Below are positions 8,749-17,889 of a stretch of DNA of 64,000 nt, one piece after another. This stretch comes from Saccharomonospora marina XMU15 (GTDB taxonomy: Bacteria > Actinomycetota > Actinomycetes > Mycobacteriales > Pseudonocardiaceae). The first letter of the stretch is position 1; the number at the start of each line of letters is the position of its first letter. The notes under the pieces were generated by a model. The model searched no databases and was not told the origin of the DNA. It worked only from the letters and a program-made list of their open reading frames with translations. The stretch lies in the NCBI RefSeq assembly GCF_000244955.1, contig NZ_CM001439.1, positions 5,203,234-5,267,233 on the forward strand, in the 5' to 3' direction. The position numbers were made by a program, and so were the translations under genes.

Positions 8749-9225
8749 TCAGCCCGCGACGACAATCGTCGGCTCGTGCTTGACGGTGAAGTTCACCGAA
8801 CGCGCGATGAAGCACTTCTCATGGGCGGGCGTGTGCAACTCCCCGGCCTTGTCCACCATGTCCGACCGCGCCACCGTCACCCTCGGGCGAAGCACCACCT
8901 CGGTGAACTCGCCGGCACCGCCAGGGTGTTCGACCATGATTCCCGCCGCTTCGTCCAGGTAGTCGGTCACGATCACCTTCGCGTGAGCGCACAGCGCCAA
9001 GTACCACAGCATGTGGCACTGCGACAACGCGGCGACGAGCAGGTCTTCCGGGCTCCAACGTGCTGGGTCACCTCGAAACGCCGGATCGGCCGTGCCCGCG
9101 AGCGTGGGTTTGCCGGGCGCCAGCACCTCGTGGTCCCTGCCGAACGCCGCGTACCCCGACGTGCCGCTACCGCGGTTACCCGTCCATCGGACGGTCAGCG
9201 CGTAGCTGTGCTGTCGCTGAGCCAT
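8749..9225 (-). CDS. OsmC-family thiol peroxidase
   Basis: A 158-residue OsmC/Ohr-fold protein that reduces organic hydroperoxides with two active cysteines. Cys70 lies in LSQCHMLWYL and Cys138 in PAHEKCFIARS, the expected positions for the pair. The length fits the family. The ATG at 9225 is preceded by GAAGGAGGCGAG, an excellent ribosome site; the upstream ATG at 9291 is not supported. It stands alone, divergent from the VIT-type gene. Confidence 0.9.
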   Translation of the reverse strand: MAQRQHSYALTVRWTGNRGSGTSGYAAFGRDHEVLAPGKPTLAGTADPAFRGDPARWSPEDLLVAALSQCHMLWYLALCAHAKVIVTDYLDEAAGIMVEHPGGAGEFTEVVLRPRVTVARSDMVDKAGELHTPAHEKCFIARSVNFTVKHEPTIVVAG

Positions 9226-9358
9226 CTCGCCTCCTTCTGACGTACGATCCGGGAATGGCAGTCGCGCAGCCGTTGGCACGGACCGTCGCACTGGTCACCG
9301 ACATCAGCATCCTTGCCGAAACAGCCGGAAACGGCACCCGACACGGCGGGAAGCCGCG

Positions 9359-10087
9359 GTGAGCCGGCTACCCGACCCGGACGGCAGGCACTTCGGCGAG
9401 CCACATCACGACCGGCTCGGCGGCAAGCTCAACTGGTTACGCGCCGGTGTGCTCGGCGCCAACGACGGGATCGTCTCCGTCGCCGGGCTCGTCGTCGGTG
9501 TCGCGGGCGCCACCACCGATCTCACCGCGATCCTGCTCGCCGGTATCGCTGGGCTGGCGGCGGGAGCCCTGTCTATGGCAGGCGGCGAGTTCGTGTCCGT
9601 TTCGGCTCAGCGTGACACCGAGCGCGCCATGCTGCGGCTGGAGAAGTACGAGCTGCGCACGATGCCGGAGGAAGAGGAACGCGAACTCGCCGAGATCTAC
9701 GAGAACAAGGGGCTGTCCCCGCGACTCGCGGCACAGGTCGCGCGTGAACTCACCGAGAAGGACGCACTGCGGGCACACGCCGAGGCCGAGCTGCAGATCG
9801 ATCCGAACGAGTTGACCTCGCCCTGGCAGGCGGCCTGGGTTTCGTTCGCGGCGTTCACCGTCGGGGCGATGCTGCCGCTGCTGGGCATCACCTTGCCGCC
9901 GGTATCGGCGCGGGTGTTGGCGTGCGGCGCGGCGGTAGTGGTGGCGCTCGCGCTCACCGGGTGGATCAGCGCCCGGCTCGGCAGCGCGCCCGTCGGCAAG
10001 GCGATCGCCCGCAACGTCGGCGTCGGAACAGTGACCATGGTCGTGACCTACTTCGTCGGCCTGGTTTCCGGCATCGCCGTGGGCTGA
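9359..10087 (+). CDS. VIT1/CCC1-family membrane protein (iron/manganese transporter)
   Basis: A 242-residue membrane protein of the VIT/CCC1 family, which moves Fe(II) or Mn(II) across membranes. The signature LRAGVLGANDGIVSVAGLVV covers helix 1, and GALSMAGGEFVSVSAQRDTE leads into the cytosolic metal-binding region rich in Glu (MPEEEERELAEIYENKG). Three further hydrophobic helices fill residues 155-240. The GTG at 9359 has GGCGGGAAG upstream. It starts 133 bases from the divergent OsmC gene. Confidence 0.88.
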   Translation: MSRLPDPDGRHFGEPHHDRLGGKLNWLRAGVLGANDGIVSVAGLVVGVAGATTDLTAILLAGIAGLAAGALSMAGGEFVSVSAQRDTERAMLRLEKYELRTMPEEEERELAEIYENKGLSPRLAAQVARELTEKDALRAHAEAELQIDPNELTSPWQAAWVSFAAFTVGAMLPLLGITLPPVSARVLACGAAVVVALALTGWISARLGSAPVGKAIARNVGVGTVTMVVTYFVGLVSGIAVG

Positions 10088-10216
10088 CGGCCGCCCAAAC
10101 CGCCAGTGGCGACGATCACGAACTGCACGGGTACACCCGAGGGCCGTTGATAGGGTCCGACCAGGTGTGCCGGGAAGTCTGGTCGGCGTCCGCCGAGCCG
10201 ACCCCTGGAGCCGCCC

Positions 10217-11431
10217 GTGAGTACCCCCCGCCGACCGAACCAAGCCGTCTCGGAGTTCGCCCGCTTCCTGCGCACCGAGACCACCGGCGGGATCATCCTG
10301 CTCGTCGTGACGGCCGTCGCACTACTGTGGGCGAACTCCGCACTCGGCGACGTCTATCGCGCCGTGCGCGACTTCGAGATCGGTCCCGAGGCGCTGCACC
10401 TGCACCTTTCCGTAGGCGACTGGGCCAAGGACGGGCTGCTCGCACTGTTCTTCTTCGTCGTCGGGCTGGAACTCAAGCGTGAGTTGGTGATCGGCGAACT
10501 CTCCGACATCAAGGCCGCGACGCTGCCGATCGTGGCCGCGCTCGGCGGGATGCTCGTGCCCGCGGGCATCGCGCTCGCCGTCGGTTGGGGCGAGCCGGGA
10601 ATCGAGCAGGCGTGGGCCATCCCGGTGGCCACGGACATCGCGTTCGCGCTGGGAGTGCTCGCGCTGACCGGGTCCAACCTGCCGGGGGCGGCTCGCGTCT
10701 TTCTGCTGTCCCTGGCCGTGGTCGACGACCTCGGTGCCATCATCGTGATCGCGGTGCTGTTCACGGCGAGTTTCAACCTGCTCGCCGCCGGGATCGCCGT
10801 GGCGGGGCTGGCGGTGTACGCCTACCTGCAACACAAGCGGGTCCGGGCATGGTGGATCTACGTGCCACTGGCGGCGGTCGTCTGGGTCGCGGTGCACTCC
10901 TCCGGCATCCACGCCACGATCGCGGGCGTCGCACTCGGCCTGCTGACGCGGGTCCGCCCCGACCCCGGCGAGCGCGAGGCTCCCGCGCTGCGGCTGGAAC
11001 ACCGGCTGCAACCGTGGTCGGCAGGGGTGGCCGTACCGGTGTTCGCGCTGTTCGCGGCGGGCATCGCCATCAGCGCCGACTCGCTCGGCTCGGTGTTCTC
11101 CAACCCCATCCCGCTCGCCGTGCTGGTCGGGTTGCTGGCGGGCAAGGTGGTCGGCATCCTCGGCGCGAGCATGCTCGCCGTCCGTACCCGGCTCGCCAGG
11201 CTGCCGTCGACGCTGGGGTGGCTCGACCTCGGCGCGCTCGCCATGCTCGGCGCCGTCGGGTTCACCGTCAGCCTGCTGATCGCCGAGCTCGCACTTGAGG
11301 GCGAACTGGTCGAGCTGGCCAAGGCCGCCGTGTTGCTGGCGTCGGCCATCGCCTCGCTGTCGGCGGCCGTGCTACTGCTGCGCAGGAGCAAAGTGCATGC
11401 CAGGGGCGCGCCCGGCGAGCCATCGGATTGA
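10217..11431 (+). CDS. nhaA: Na+/H+ antiporter NhaA
   Basis: A 404-residue inner-membrane antiporter that exchanges Na+ or Li+ for H+. The N-terminus has LRTETTGGIILLVVTAVALLWANS, shown here in parts (LRTETTGGIILLV, ALLWANS), typical of NhaA; LFFFVVGLELKRELVIGEL and the paired aspartates in LAVVDDLGAIIVIAVLF, which bind the ion, are intact. About 11-12 transmembrane segments are visible. A GTG start follows GGAG. The gene is complete and sits 129 bases after the VIT-type gene with no obvious coupling. Confidence 0.95.
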   Translation: MSTPRRPNQAVSEFARFLRTETTGGIILLVVTAVALLWANSALGDVYRAVRDFEIGPEALHLHLSVGDWAKDGLLALFFFVVGLELKRELVIGELSDIKAATLPIVAALGGMLVPAGIALAVGWGEPGIEQAWAIPVATDIAFALGVLALTGSNLPGAARVFLLSLAVVDDLGAIIVIAVLFTASFNLLAAGIAVAGLAVYAYLQHKRVRAWWIYVPLAAVVWVAVHSSGIHATIAGVALGLLTRVRPDPGEREAPALRLEHRLQPWSAGVAVPVFALFAAGIAISADSLGSVFSNPIPLAVLVGLLAGKVVGILGASMLAVRTRLARLPSTLGWLDLGALAMLGAVGFTVSLLIAELALEGELVELAKAAVLLASAIASLSAAVLLLRRSKVHARGAPGEPSD

Positions 11432-11443
11432 TCACATGGCACG

Positions 11444-11977
11444 ATGAGGCGCGTGAGCAGCCCCAAACACCACGTCAACGACAGCGACCGGGCAACAGGC
11501 GTGCCCTACATCCCGTTGTCCGCAGACGACGGAGAAGGCGCGGACGCGCAGTCCATCGGCGCGCTGGTCATGGACGCCACGCAACACATGTCCACCCTGG
11601 TCAGAGCCGAGGTCGAGCTGATCAAGGCGGAGACGGCCGCCGAGGCCAAGAAGGCGCTCAAGGGCAGCATCTTCTTCGTCGTCGCGGGCGTAGTCGGCCT
11701 GTACAGTTCGTTCTTCTTCTTTTTCTTCCTCGGCGAGCTGCTGACCGAGTGGCTGCCGCGATGGGCGGCGTTCCTCATCGTCTTCGGGCTGATGCTGGTG
11801 ACCACGGCCCTCTTCGGACTGCTCGGCTACCGCAAGGTCAAGCGGATCAGGGCGCCGCAACGCTCCATCGACAGCCTCAGGGAGACAGCAGCGACGCTGC
11901 GAGTCCGCAAGCCCGCCGAGCAGGGCGGGAACGGCGCGACACCGGTACCGGGTCTCGATCCGTCAGCGCGACGTTGA
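11444..11977 (+). CDS. Phage-holin-like superfamily membrane protein (Rv3669-like)
   Basis: A 177-residue protein. Residues 40-75 form an amphipathic helix (VMDATQHMSTLVRAEVELIK), followed by two transmembrane helices and a basic tail. The first transmembrane helix contains an unusual run of seven Phe-rich residues (SSFFFFFFLGEL). The arrangement matches the actinobacterial holin-like family (PF07332) found between acs and ephE in mycobacteria. Its function is not known. ATG 11444 or GTG 11453 can serve as start; the latter has GAGG 4 bases upstream. Confidence 0.75.
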   Translation: MRRVSSPKHHVNDSDRATGVPYIPLSADDGEGADAQSIGALVMDATQHMSTLVRAEVELIKAETAAEAKKALKGSIFFVVAGVVGLYSSFFFFFFLGELLTEWLPRWAAFLIVFGLMLVTTALFGLLGYRKVKRIRAPQRSIDSLRETAATLRVRKPAEQGGNGATPVPGLDPSARR

Positions 11978-11983
11978 CCTGAA

Positions 11984-12931
11984 TTGGCACCATCACTCGT
12001 ACCGGCTCCCGACCCGTCGACAGTGCGACTCGACGGCCCATGGACGCACCGCGACGTCTCGGCCAACGGCATCCGGCTGCACGTGGCCGAGGCGGGCTCC
12101 GGTCCGATGGTGCTGCTGCTGCACGGTTTCGCCGAGTTCTGGTGGACCTGGCACCACCAGCTGCGCACGCTTGCCGACGCCGGTTTCCGCGTGGTCGCGG
12201 CCGACCTGCGCGGCTACGGTGACTCCGACAAACCTCCGCGCGGCTACGACGCCTGGACGCTGGCCGGTGACGTCGCGGGGCTGGTCCGGGCGTTGGGGGA
12301 GCGAAAGGCACACCTTGTGGGGCATGCCTGGGGCGGCATGCTCGCGTGGTCGGCCGCGACGCTGCATCCGAGGGTGGTGACTTCGGTAGGCGTGCTCGGC
12401 TCCGCTCACCCGCTGGCGCTTCGCTCCGCGATCGCCCGTGGTGCCCTGCGCAAGCGGGGACAGGCACGTGCGATGGCACACCTGCTTCGGTTCCAGCTGC
12501 CGATGGCTCCGGAACGCTGGCTTGTGGCCGACAGCGCGGCCGCCGTGGAGCGGCTGCTGCACGACTGGTCGGGCACGGCATGGCGGGACAGCCCGGACTT
12601 CCCGCATGCGGCGGCGAACTTTCGCAGAGCGATGCTCGTGCCAGGTGTCGCGCACAGCGCGCTGGAGTACTACCGCTGGGCTTTTCGGTCACAGTTTCGA
12701 GGTGACGGCAGGCGATTCGCCGACGCGGTCGACACCAGGCTGCGGATGCCGACCCTGCAACTGCACGGGGCCGCCGACCCGGTCGTGCTCCCCAGAACGG
12801 CACGGGATTCGGCGCCGTGGTTGGGTCCGTACTCCAGGTTCGAGCTCCTGCCCGGCATCGGGCACTACCCGCAGTTGGAAGATCCCGCGACTACGACCAA
12901 GGTGCTGGTGGAGTTCCTGCGCGGGAAGTGA
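11984..12931 (+). CDS. EphE-like alpha/beta hydrolase with nucleophile replaced by Ala
   Basis: A 315-residue alpha/beta-hydrolase of the epoxide hydrolase group. It has the oxyanion-hole segment LLHGFAEFWWTW, the elbow LVGHAWGGMLAWSA, an acid site in LHGAADPVVLP and the base His in PGIGHYPQLEDP. In active epoxide hydrolases the elbow reads GHDWGG with Asp as nucleophile; here the codon is GCC, Ala, so classical hydrolysis should fail. By position (between the holin-like gene and the MarP protease) it corresponds to M. tuberculosis ephE. The TTG at 11984 lies 6 bases after the previous stop without a clear ribosome site; a GTG at 12023 is an alternative. Confidence 0.8.
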   Translation: MAPSLVPAPDPSTVRLDGPWTHRDVSANGIRLHVAEAGSGPMVLLLHGFAEFWWTWHHQLRTLADAGFRVVAADLRGYGDSDKPPRGYDAWTLAGDVAGLVRALGERKAHLVGHAWGGMLAWSAATLHPRVVTSVGVLGSAHPLALRSAIARGALRKRGQARAMAHLLRFQLPMAPERWLVADSAAAVERLLHDWSGTAWRDSPDFPHAAANFRRAMLVPGVAHSALEYYRWAFRSQFRGDGRRFADAVDTRLRMPTLQLHGAADPVVLPRTARDSAPWLGPYSRFELLPGIGHYPQLEDPATTTKVLVEFLRGK

Positions 12932-12941
12932 GCCCACTACC

Positions 12942-14126
12942 TCACGCCGTGCAGGGCCCAGTCGGTTCCTCGGTGGTGAAGCCGGGAGCCTGCTCGACCT
13001 CCGCGCGAACCTCGTCCGCGGTCAGCACGAAGCCGGTGTCGGGGTCCTCCACCGAGGCGCCGAACACCACTCCGACCACCTCGCCCTGCGGGTCGACGAG
13101 CGGGCCGCCGGAGTTACCGCTGCGCACCTGGCCGCGCACCGTGAAGACGTCCCGCTGCACCGTGTTGGTGTCGTAGATGTCCGGCCCTCGCAGGGTGATC
13201 CGCTCCCGGATGCGGGTGGGAGATGCCGTGTACGGCCCGTCCAGCGGGTAGCCCAACGCGATGGCGTCGTCGCCTGCTTCCGCGTCCTCCGCCGACAGCC
13301 GCAACGGCTCCGCTTCGAGGCCGGGAACCGCCAGCACCGCGACGTCGGTGCCGGGGTCGTAGTAGACCACCGTGGCGCTGCGAGTGCCTTCGTCGGTCTC
13401 GACGGACACCTCTTCGGTGCCCGCGACCACGTGCGCGTTGGTCACCACGCGGTTGGGCGAGACCGCGAACCCGCTGCCCTCCAGGGAGCGCGAGCAGGAA
13501 GGGGCGACGCCCCGGATCTTGAGCACACTGTCCCGTAGCTCACGCACCACCTGGCTGTTCTGCAGTGCGGGATCGGGAGGCTGGATCTCACGAACAGGCG
13601 CGTTCTGGAACGGCCCGACGATGGAAGGGAAACCGGATTCGTCGAGCAACCTGCGCAGGTCGGAGGGCAAGCCCTGGACGGCGTCGGGCATCATCGAGTT
13701 CACCCCGCCGAGCACGACCGAGTTGTTGATCGCCCTCGCGAGCCCTGGCAACGCGGCGACGCTGGTCAGCGGCAGTGCGATCAACCACGCCACCACGAAG
13801 ACCACGACACCCTGCACGACGGCGCCGAGAGTGCTGTCGAGTCCGGAGATCCCCGGTGAGGAGATCCTGCGTTTGAGCTTGTTGCCCAGCCACACCCCGA
13901 ACGTCTCGCCCAGTGCGACGAGGAAGACCACGGTGCCTACCGCGAAGGCCACCCTGGCTGCTGGGTGCTCGAACAGGTCGATCACCAGTGGCGCCAGTTG
14001 TATGCCCAGGATCGCGCCCGCGATCACACCGAGGAACGCGGGCAGCGCGATGACGACGCCCTGGCGAGCCCCGGATATCGCCGCGAGCAGGGCCAGCAGA
14101 ATGACCAGCACGTCGACCCAGTTCAA
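12942..14126 (-). CDS. marP: Membrane-anchored acid-resistance serine protease MarP
   Basis: A 394-residue protein with four transmembrane helices in a CvpA-type N-terminal domain (residues 1-130) and a periplasmic trypsin-like domain. The catalytic triad is complete: His232 in VVTNAHVV, Asp261 in PGTDVAVL and Ser339 in RSGNSGGPLVD. Cys211 and Cys392 match the pair that forms the disulfide in the mycobacterial protein. In M. tuberculosis this protease (Rv3671c) keeps the cytoplasm neutral in acid by activating a cell-wall hydrolase. It is the last gene of the nth-thioredoxin-NUDIX-marP run on the minus strand. Confidence 0.95.
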   Translation of the reverse strand: MNWVDVLVILLALLAAISGARQGVVIALPAFLGVIAGAILGIQLAPLVIDLFEHPAARVAFAVGTVVFLVALGETFGVWLGNKLKRRISSPGISGLDSTLGAVVQGVVVFVVAWLIALPLTSVAALPGLARAINNSVVLGGVNSMMPDAVQGLPSDLRRLLDESGFPSIVGPFQNAPVREIQPPDPALQNSQVVRELRDSVLKIRGVAPSCSRSLEGSGFAVSPNRVVTNAHVVAGTEEVSVETDEGTRSATVVYYDPGTDVAVLAVPGLEAEPLRLSAEDAEAGDDAIALGYPLDGPYTASPTRIRERITLRGPDIYDTNTVQRDVFTVRGQVRSGNSGGPLVDPQGEVVGVVFGASVEDPDTGFVLTADEVRAEVEQAPGFTTEEPTGPCTA

Positions 14127-14135
14127 CGTCTCTCC

Positions 14136-14843
14136 CTACTCGCCGCGACCGAACACCGCCCGCCGCACGCGAGCCTCGTGTTCGGCCAACGCTACGTCAA
14201 GATCTCGCACGTCCGAGGTGTCCCAGTCCCGCCCCCAACCGCCGAGGTCGAGCAGGACCGAAAGCAGACCGGCCGTGAAGCCCCACACGAACAGCCCGTC
14301 GACCTCGAAGGCGGGCCCCTTCCAGCCGCTGCCTCGCTTGTGGACCTGGAACCGGTTGGCGGGGTCGGCGAGTTCTGCGACTGGAACCCTCGCGACGGCG
14401 GCGGTCTCTCCCGGGTCGACGGCCCGCACGGGCGAGGGCCGCTGCCAGTGCGCGAGGACCGGAGTCACGGCGAACCCGGACACCGGCACGTACAACTCGG
14501 GCAGCACCGCCACCGGCCGTACTCCGGAGGGGTCCACCCCGGTCTCCTCCTGCGCCTCCCGCAGCGCGGTGTCGATCGGTCCCGCGTCGCCCGCCTCGCT
14601 GCCACCGCCGGGGAAGGCGACCTGGCCCGCGTGCGAGTCGAGCGTGTCGGCCCTGCGCAGCAGCAGCACGTCGGGGCCGTGGTGGTCGTCGCCGAACAGC
14701 ACCAGCACCGAGGCATCTTTGGTAGGCCGATCCCTCGGTGGCGAGAACCGCGTGAAGGTCGCCGCGTCAAGGTCCGCACTGACCTCGACGAGGCCGCGCA
14801 GCCAGCCGGGTGTCTCGTCGGGATGAACGAGCGGGCCGGTCAC
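14136..14843 (-). CDS. NUDIX hydrolase, probable CoA pyrophosphatase type
   Basis: A 235-residue NUDIX protein. The Nudix box is complete, running from GGGSEAGDAGPIDTALREA into QEETGVDPSG, and coordinates the metal that cleaves a nucleoside diphosphate derivative. The N-terminal part (VLLLRRADTLDSHAGQVAFP) is characteristic of the CoA pyrophosphatase-like subgroup with its extra upstream motif. It overlaps the thioredoxin-like gene by 4 bases and ends 9 bases before marP, which indicates translational coupling. The order equals Rv3672c in mycobacteria. The substrate is inferred. Confidence 0.85.
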   Translation of the reverse strand: MTGPLVHPDETPGWLRGLVEVSADLDAATFTRFSPPRDRPTKDASVLVLFGDDHHGPDVLLLRRADTLDSHAGQVAFPGGGSEAGDAGPIDTALREAQEETGVDPSGVRPVAVLPELYVPVSGFAVTPVLAHWQRPSPVRAVDPGETAAVARVPVAELADPANRFQVHKRGSGWKGPAFEVDGLFVWGFTAGLLSVLLDLGGWGRDWDTSDVRDLDVALAEHEARVRRAVFGRGE

Positions 14844-15445
14844 CTGGAACGCTCCACTGCCAGCCGGATCTGCTCCACCGAGGTGAACAGTCGAGGCTGC
14901 GAGATGAACCGCACCGTCCCGTCCTCGCTGACCAGGTAGGAGGCGGGCAGCGCTCTCGGAACCTTGAGTGCCTTGCGGACCGGGCCGGTGGGTCCGTCAC
15001 CGTCGTGCACGGCGGGTAGGTGCACGTCGAGTTCGGTCAGCAGCTCCAACCCGTCCCTGGCCGAACTCTCCACCTGCACGGTGAGCACCCGCACCGCGCC
15101 GCGGCGTTGCGCGTACGTCTGCAACAGCGGCAGTTCCTCGCGACACGGCTCGCACCAGGTGGCCCACACGTTGATCAGTGTGGGCTCGCCCGCGAGCGCG
15201 CTGCCGAGGTCGACCTTGGAGCCGTCACCGAGGCAGGTCGCCTCGACCCCGGCCAGTCGCTCCAGACTGCCCTGCCCAGGGCCGGGGCACGCCTGAAGCG
15301 CCGCGGCAGCGCGAGCGGGTGCCAGTTCCTGCCTGGCCGCCTGGTCGTCGGCATCCTGCGAGTCGCCCACGCGCGGCAGCAACGCCACGAGCACGGCAAG
15401 CACGAGCGCGCCCGCGGCGAGTGCCCACTTGGTAGCGGTGGTCAA
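14840..15445 (-). CDS. Membrane-anchored TlpA-type thioredoxin-like protein
   Basis: A 201-residue protein with an N-terminal signal anchor ([17 protein letters not shown]) and an extracytoplasmic thioredoxin fold. The redox centre is [13 protein letters not shown] (CxxC). Two other Cys before the centre (QACPGPG and ATCLGDG) could form a structural disulfide. It probably reduces or isomerises disulfides outside the membrane, which fits with MarP needing a disulfide, though that link is inference. It overlaps nth by 4 bases and the NUDIX gene by 4 bases. Positional equivalent of Rv3673c. Confidence 0.88.
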   Translation of the reverse strand: MTTATKWALAAGALVLAVLVALLPRVGDSQDADDQAARQELAPARAAAALQACPGPGQGSLERLAGVEATCLGDGSKVDLGSALAGEPTLINVWATWCEPCREELPLLQTYAQRRGAVRVLTVQVESSARDGLELLTELDVHLPAVHDGDGPTGPVRKALKVPRALPASYLVSEDGTVRFISQPRLFTSVEQIRLAVERSR

Positions 15446-16212
15446 GAGCTCTTCACCATGGTCAGCAGATGCTCGCGTTCGGGACCCTTGACCAACTTGG
15501 CCGCGGCCTCGAACTCGGTCGGTCCAGCCCCGTAGGAGGGACAGTCACGGGCGAGCGGGCATGCGCCGCAGGCGGGTTTGCGGGCGTGGCAGACCCGCCT
15601 GCCGTGGAAGATCACCCGATGTGACAGCATCGTCCACTCCTTGCGCGGGATCAACTGACCCACCTCGTGCTCGACCTTCACGGGGTCTTCCTCCCGCGTC
15701 CAGTTCCAGCGGCGCACGAGCCTTCCGAAGTGAGTGTCCACAGTGATGCCCGGCACCGCGAAGGCCTCACCGAGCACCACGTTGGCGGTCTTGCGGCCAA
15801 CACCGGGAAGCTTCACCAGCTCCTCGAGCGTGCCGGGGACCTCGCCGCCGTGTTGCTCGACGAGGGCGGCGCCGAGTCCCATCAGCGAGCTGGCCTTGTT
15901 CCGGTAGAAGCCGGTCGGCCTGATCAGTTCCTCGAGTTCGGCCCGGTCGGCGCCCGCGTAGTCGGCGGCGGTCGGGTAACGGGCGAACAGCGCAGGCGTG
16001 ACGGCGTTGACCCGCTCGTCCGTGCACTGCGCCGACAGGATGACGGCGACCAGCAGATCCAGCGGTGTAGCGAAATCGAGCTCGCAGTGGGCGTTTGGAT
16101 AAGCCTCGTCGAGGCAACGCTTCATACGCCGTGCGCGTCTGACCAACGACAACTGGCTCTCTTCGGCGAAGGCGCGCCTCTTGCGGGGTGCTTGACCGGC
16201 GGCGGATGACAC
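15442..16212 (-). CDS. nth: Endonuclease III
   Basis: A bifunctional DNA glycosylase/AP lyase that removes oxidised pyrimidines. The helix-hairpin-helix motif [20 protein letters not shown] contains the catalytic Lys, and [11 protein letters not shown] contains the catalytic Asp. The four Cys of the 4Fe-4S cluster are seen at the C-terminus in [17 protein letters not shown]. The length of 256 residues includes an N-terminal basic extension common in actinobacteria. A GTG at 16212 is taken as start. It is the first gene of the four-gene minus-strand operon. Confidence 0.95.
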   Translation of the reverse strand: MSSAAGQAPRKRRAFAEESQLSLVRRARRMKRCLDEAYPNAHCELDFATPLDLLVAVILSAQCTDERVNAVTPALFARYPTAADYAGADRAELEELIRPTGFYRNKASSLMGLGAALVEQHGGEVPGTLEELVKLPGVGRKTANVVLGEAFAVPGITVDTHFGRLVRRWNWTREEDPVKVEHEVGQLIPRKEWTMLSHRVIFHGRRVCHARKPACGACPLARDCPSYGAGPTEFEAAAKLVKGPEREHLLTMVKSS

Positions 16213-16323
16213 CCCGCTAGCCTACGTGCGCCGCCGAACCATGGTGTCACGTGCTTCGTTCAGTGGGCCACCACCGACATCGGCACGGTGAGACGCCGCC
16301 ATGGGCAAGGGATCGGGAGTGAT

Positions 16324-16575
16324 ATGACCGTCTGGTTCGTGATCGCGGTGCCGGTCGTGGTCATGCTCTTCGCACTGGGCATGGAGCGCGTCGAGAATCG
16401 CCTGCGGCACGTGTCGGTACGCGGGGAAGACGTCGAGGAGTTTCTGGAACAGGCGAGGCCGGACGAGGTGCGCGCGCTCTACGGCCACGGCATCGGCCGT
16501 GCACTGGAGCTCTTTCGGCTACGCCGCGTCTCGGGTAGGGCCACCAAGCTCAAGTCACGGCGGGTTCGGGGTTAG
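16324..16575 (+). CDS. Small membrane protein (Rv3675-like)
   Basis: An 83-residue protein with one N-terminal transmembrane helix (WFVIAVPVVVMLFALGMERV), an acidic middle (SVRGEDVEEFLEQARPDEV) and a basic C-terminus (SGRATKLKSRRVRG). The ATG at 16324 has GGGAG 6 bases upstream; an in-frame ATG at 16288 has none. A small membrane protein stands at the same position, between nth and crp, in mycobacteria. Its function is unknown. Confidence 0.7.
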   Translation: MTVWFVIAVPVVVMLFALGMERVENRLRHVSVRGEDVEEFLEQARPDEVRALYGHGIGRALELFRLRRVSGRATKLKSRRVRG

Positions 16576-16794
16576 GCTGTTCGGTCGGACGAGATCCTTC
16601 CGGGGCCGCTCTGACAGTCCGTGCACACGTGGACGCTCAGCGCACGGAACACCTGGCCGAGCGAGCTGTGGTCGACCGTTTCGGCGGTGAGCCGGGAAGC
16701 GAACTCGGGGGCACGCCCTACACTGCATTTTAGTGATCGGCGACACGCTCCTCTGCATTCGAGGATCGGGGTCGCTTCTCAAAGGAGGCACGAG

Positions 16795-17469
16795 GTGGAC
16801 GAGACCCTGGCCCGCGCGGGCATTTTCCAGGGTGTGGAACCGGCGGCGGCCGAGGCGCTCGCGCAGACCTTGGAGACAGTGGAATTCCCCCGCGGCCACG
16901 TGATCTTCAACGAGGGCGAGCCGGGCGACAAGCTGTACATCATCAAGTCGGGCAAGGTGAAGATCGGGCGCAAGTCCGCCGACGGACGCGAGAACCTGTT
17001 CCAGATCATGGGCCCTTCCGACATGTTCGGCGAGCTGTCGATCTTCGACCCCGGCCCTCGCACGTCGACGGCCACGACTGTGACCGAGGTCAGCGCCGTG
17101 ACGATGGACCGGCCCGCGCTTCGGCAGTGGATCTCCACGCGGCCGGAGATCGCCGAGCAGCTACTGCGCGTGGTCGCCCGTAGGTTGCGCCGGACGAACA
17201 ACATGGTGGCCGAGCTGATCTTCACCGACGTGCCCGGCCGGGTGGCCAGGGCGCTGCTGCAACTCGCCCAGCGGTTCGGCAGCCAGGAGGCGGGCCTGCT
17301 TCGGGTCACGCACGACCTGACCCAGGAGGAGATCGCGCAGTACGTCGGCGCCTCACGGGAGACCGTGAACAAGGCGCTTGCCGACTTCGCCCACCGTGGC
17401 TGGCTGCGGCTGGAAGGCAAGAGCGTGCTGATCCTGGACCCGGAGCGACTGGCCAGAAGGGCCCGCTGA
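16795..17469 (+). CDS. crp: Crp/Fnr-family transcriptional regulator
   Basis: A global cAMP-responsive regulator of 224 residues. The N-terminal cyclic-nucleotide-binding roll includes [18 protein letters not shown] and the phosphate-binding cassette FGELSIFD to RTSTATTV, matching the cAMP pocket. The C-terminal winged helix includes [20 protein letters not shown], the DNA-reading helix of CRP. The GTG at 16795 is fixed by AAAGGAGG 6 bases upstream; the longer in-frame ATG at 16621 is rejected. The 219-base upstream region has an imperfect half CRP site (AGTGA-N6-ACACG, 16732-16747), which would fit autoregulation but is weak. Positional equivalent of Rv3676. Confidence 0.95.
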   Translation: MDETLARAGIFQGVEPAAAEALAQTLETVEFPRGHVIFNEGEPGDKLYIIKSGKVKIGRKSADGRENLFQIMGPSDMFGELSIFDPGPRTSTATTVTEVSAVTMDRPALRQWISTRPEIAEQLLRVVARRLRRTNNMVAELIFTDVPGRVARALLQLAQRFGSQEAGLLRVTHDLTQEEIAQYVGASRETVNKALADFAHRGWLRLEGKSVLILDPERLARRAR

Positions 17470-17507
17470 CCAGGGCTGACCAGCCGCACAACTGTAAGCG
17501 GACAAGA

Positions 17508-17551
17508 CAAGGGGCCGGGCGCCACCCCCGACGTGGCGCACCGGCCCCTTG
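17508..17551. terminator. Terminator after crp
   Basis: CAAGGGGCCGG (17508-17518) pairs with CCGGCCCCTTG (17541-17551), and an inner GCGCCAC pairs with GTGGCGC, giving a stem of about 18 bp. It stands 38 bases after the crp stop. Confidence 0.88.
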
Positions 17552-17852
17552 CCTTTGCGCGGACCATCCCCCGACAGCCCGCGCTCCCCGCCCTCCGGTG
17601 TAGGCCCCGACCCGAATCCCGGAGGGAGTCTCTATTGGTTCGAGCCTGTGCTCGGCTCGACGCGTTGTGTTATGTCAACCATCGCACGACCCCTACCCAT
17701 CAACTCAAGGCCGTTCACCCTCAAGGACGCGTGGGGGCCGTGTTTGATGCCCGATAACGCGCACCGTTACTCAACTGAAACCTGAATACCCAGACCGGCT
17801 GGCGCTCACACCTCTTCCGGGTCGATTTGTTCAAGTTTACGGATTCAAATAA
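17552..17852. other. Gene-free region upstream of the MFS transporter
   Basis: About 300 bases with no coding sequence that I can support. It is locally less GC-rich in the last 100 bases (TTCAAGTTTACGG and ATTCAAATAACTGG), as expected for a promoter region. A palindromic operator follows at 17853. Confidence 0.4.
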
Positions 17853-17887
17853 CTGGTACTAGCGTACCAGAGTGGGCATACTGGTAC
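17853..17887. promoter_or_regulatory. Palindromic operator of the MFS transporter gene
   Basis: CTGGTAC-TAGC-GTACCAG (17853-17870) is a perfect 7-base inverted repeat, and a third CTGGTAC half-site follows at 17881-17887, just before the GTG at 17890. The position at the start of an efflux-type gene suggests binding by a TetR- or MarR-type repressor encoded elsewhere. Confidence 0.55.
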
Positions 17888-17889
17888 AC

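Noticed and set aside
12438-13538. Plus-strand frame of 366 codons across the end of the EphE-like gene and marP
   Set aside because: Shadow frame with composition typical of out-of-frame GC-rich DNA; both real genes have intact catalytic motifs.
16732-16747. CRP binding site upstream of crp (AGTGA-N6-ACACG)
   Set aside because: Only one half matches the consensus TGTGA-N6-TCACA; mentioned in the crp entry but not listed as a site.
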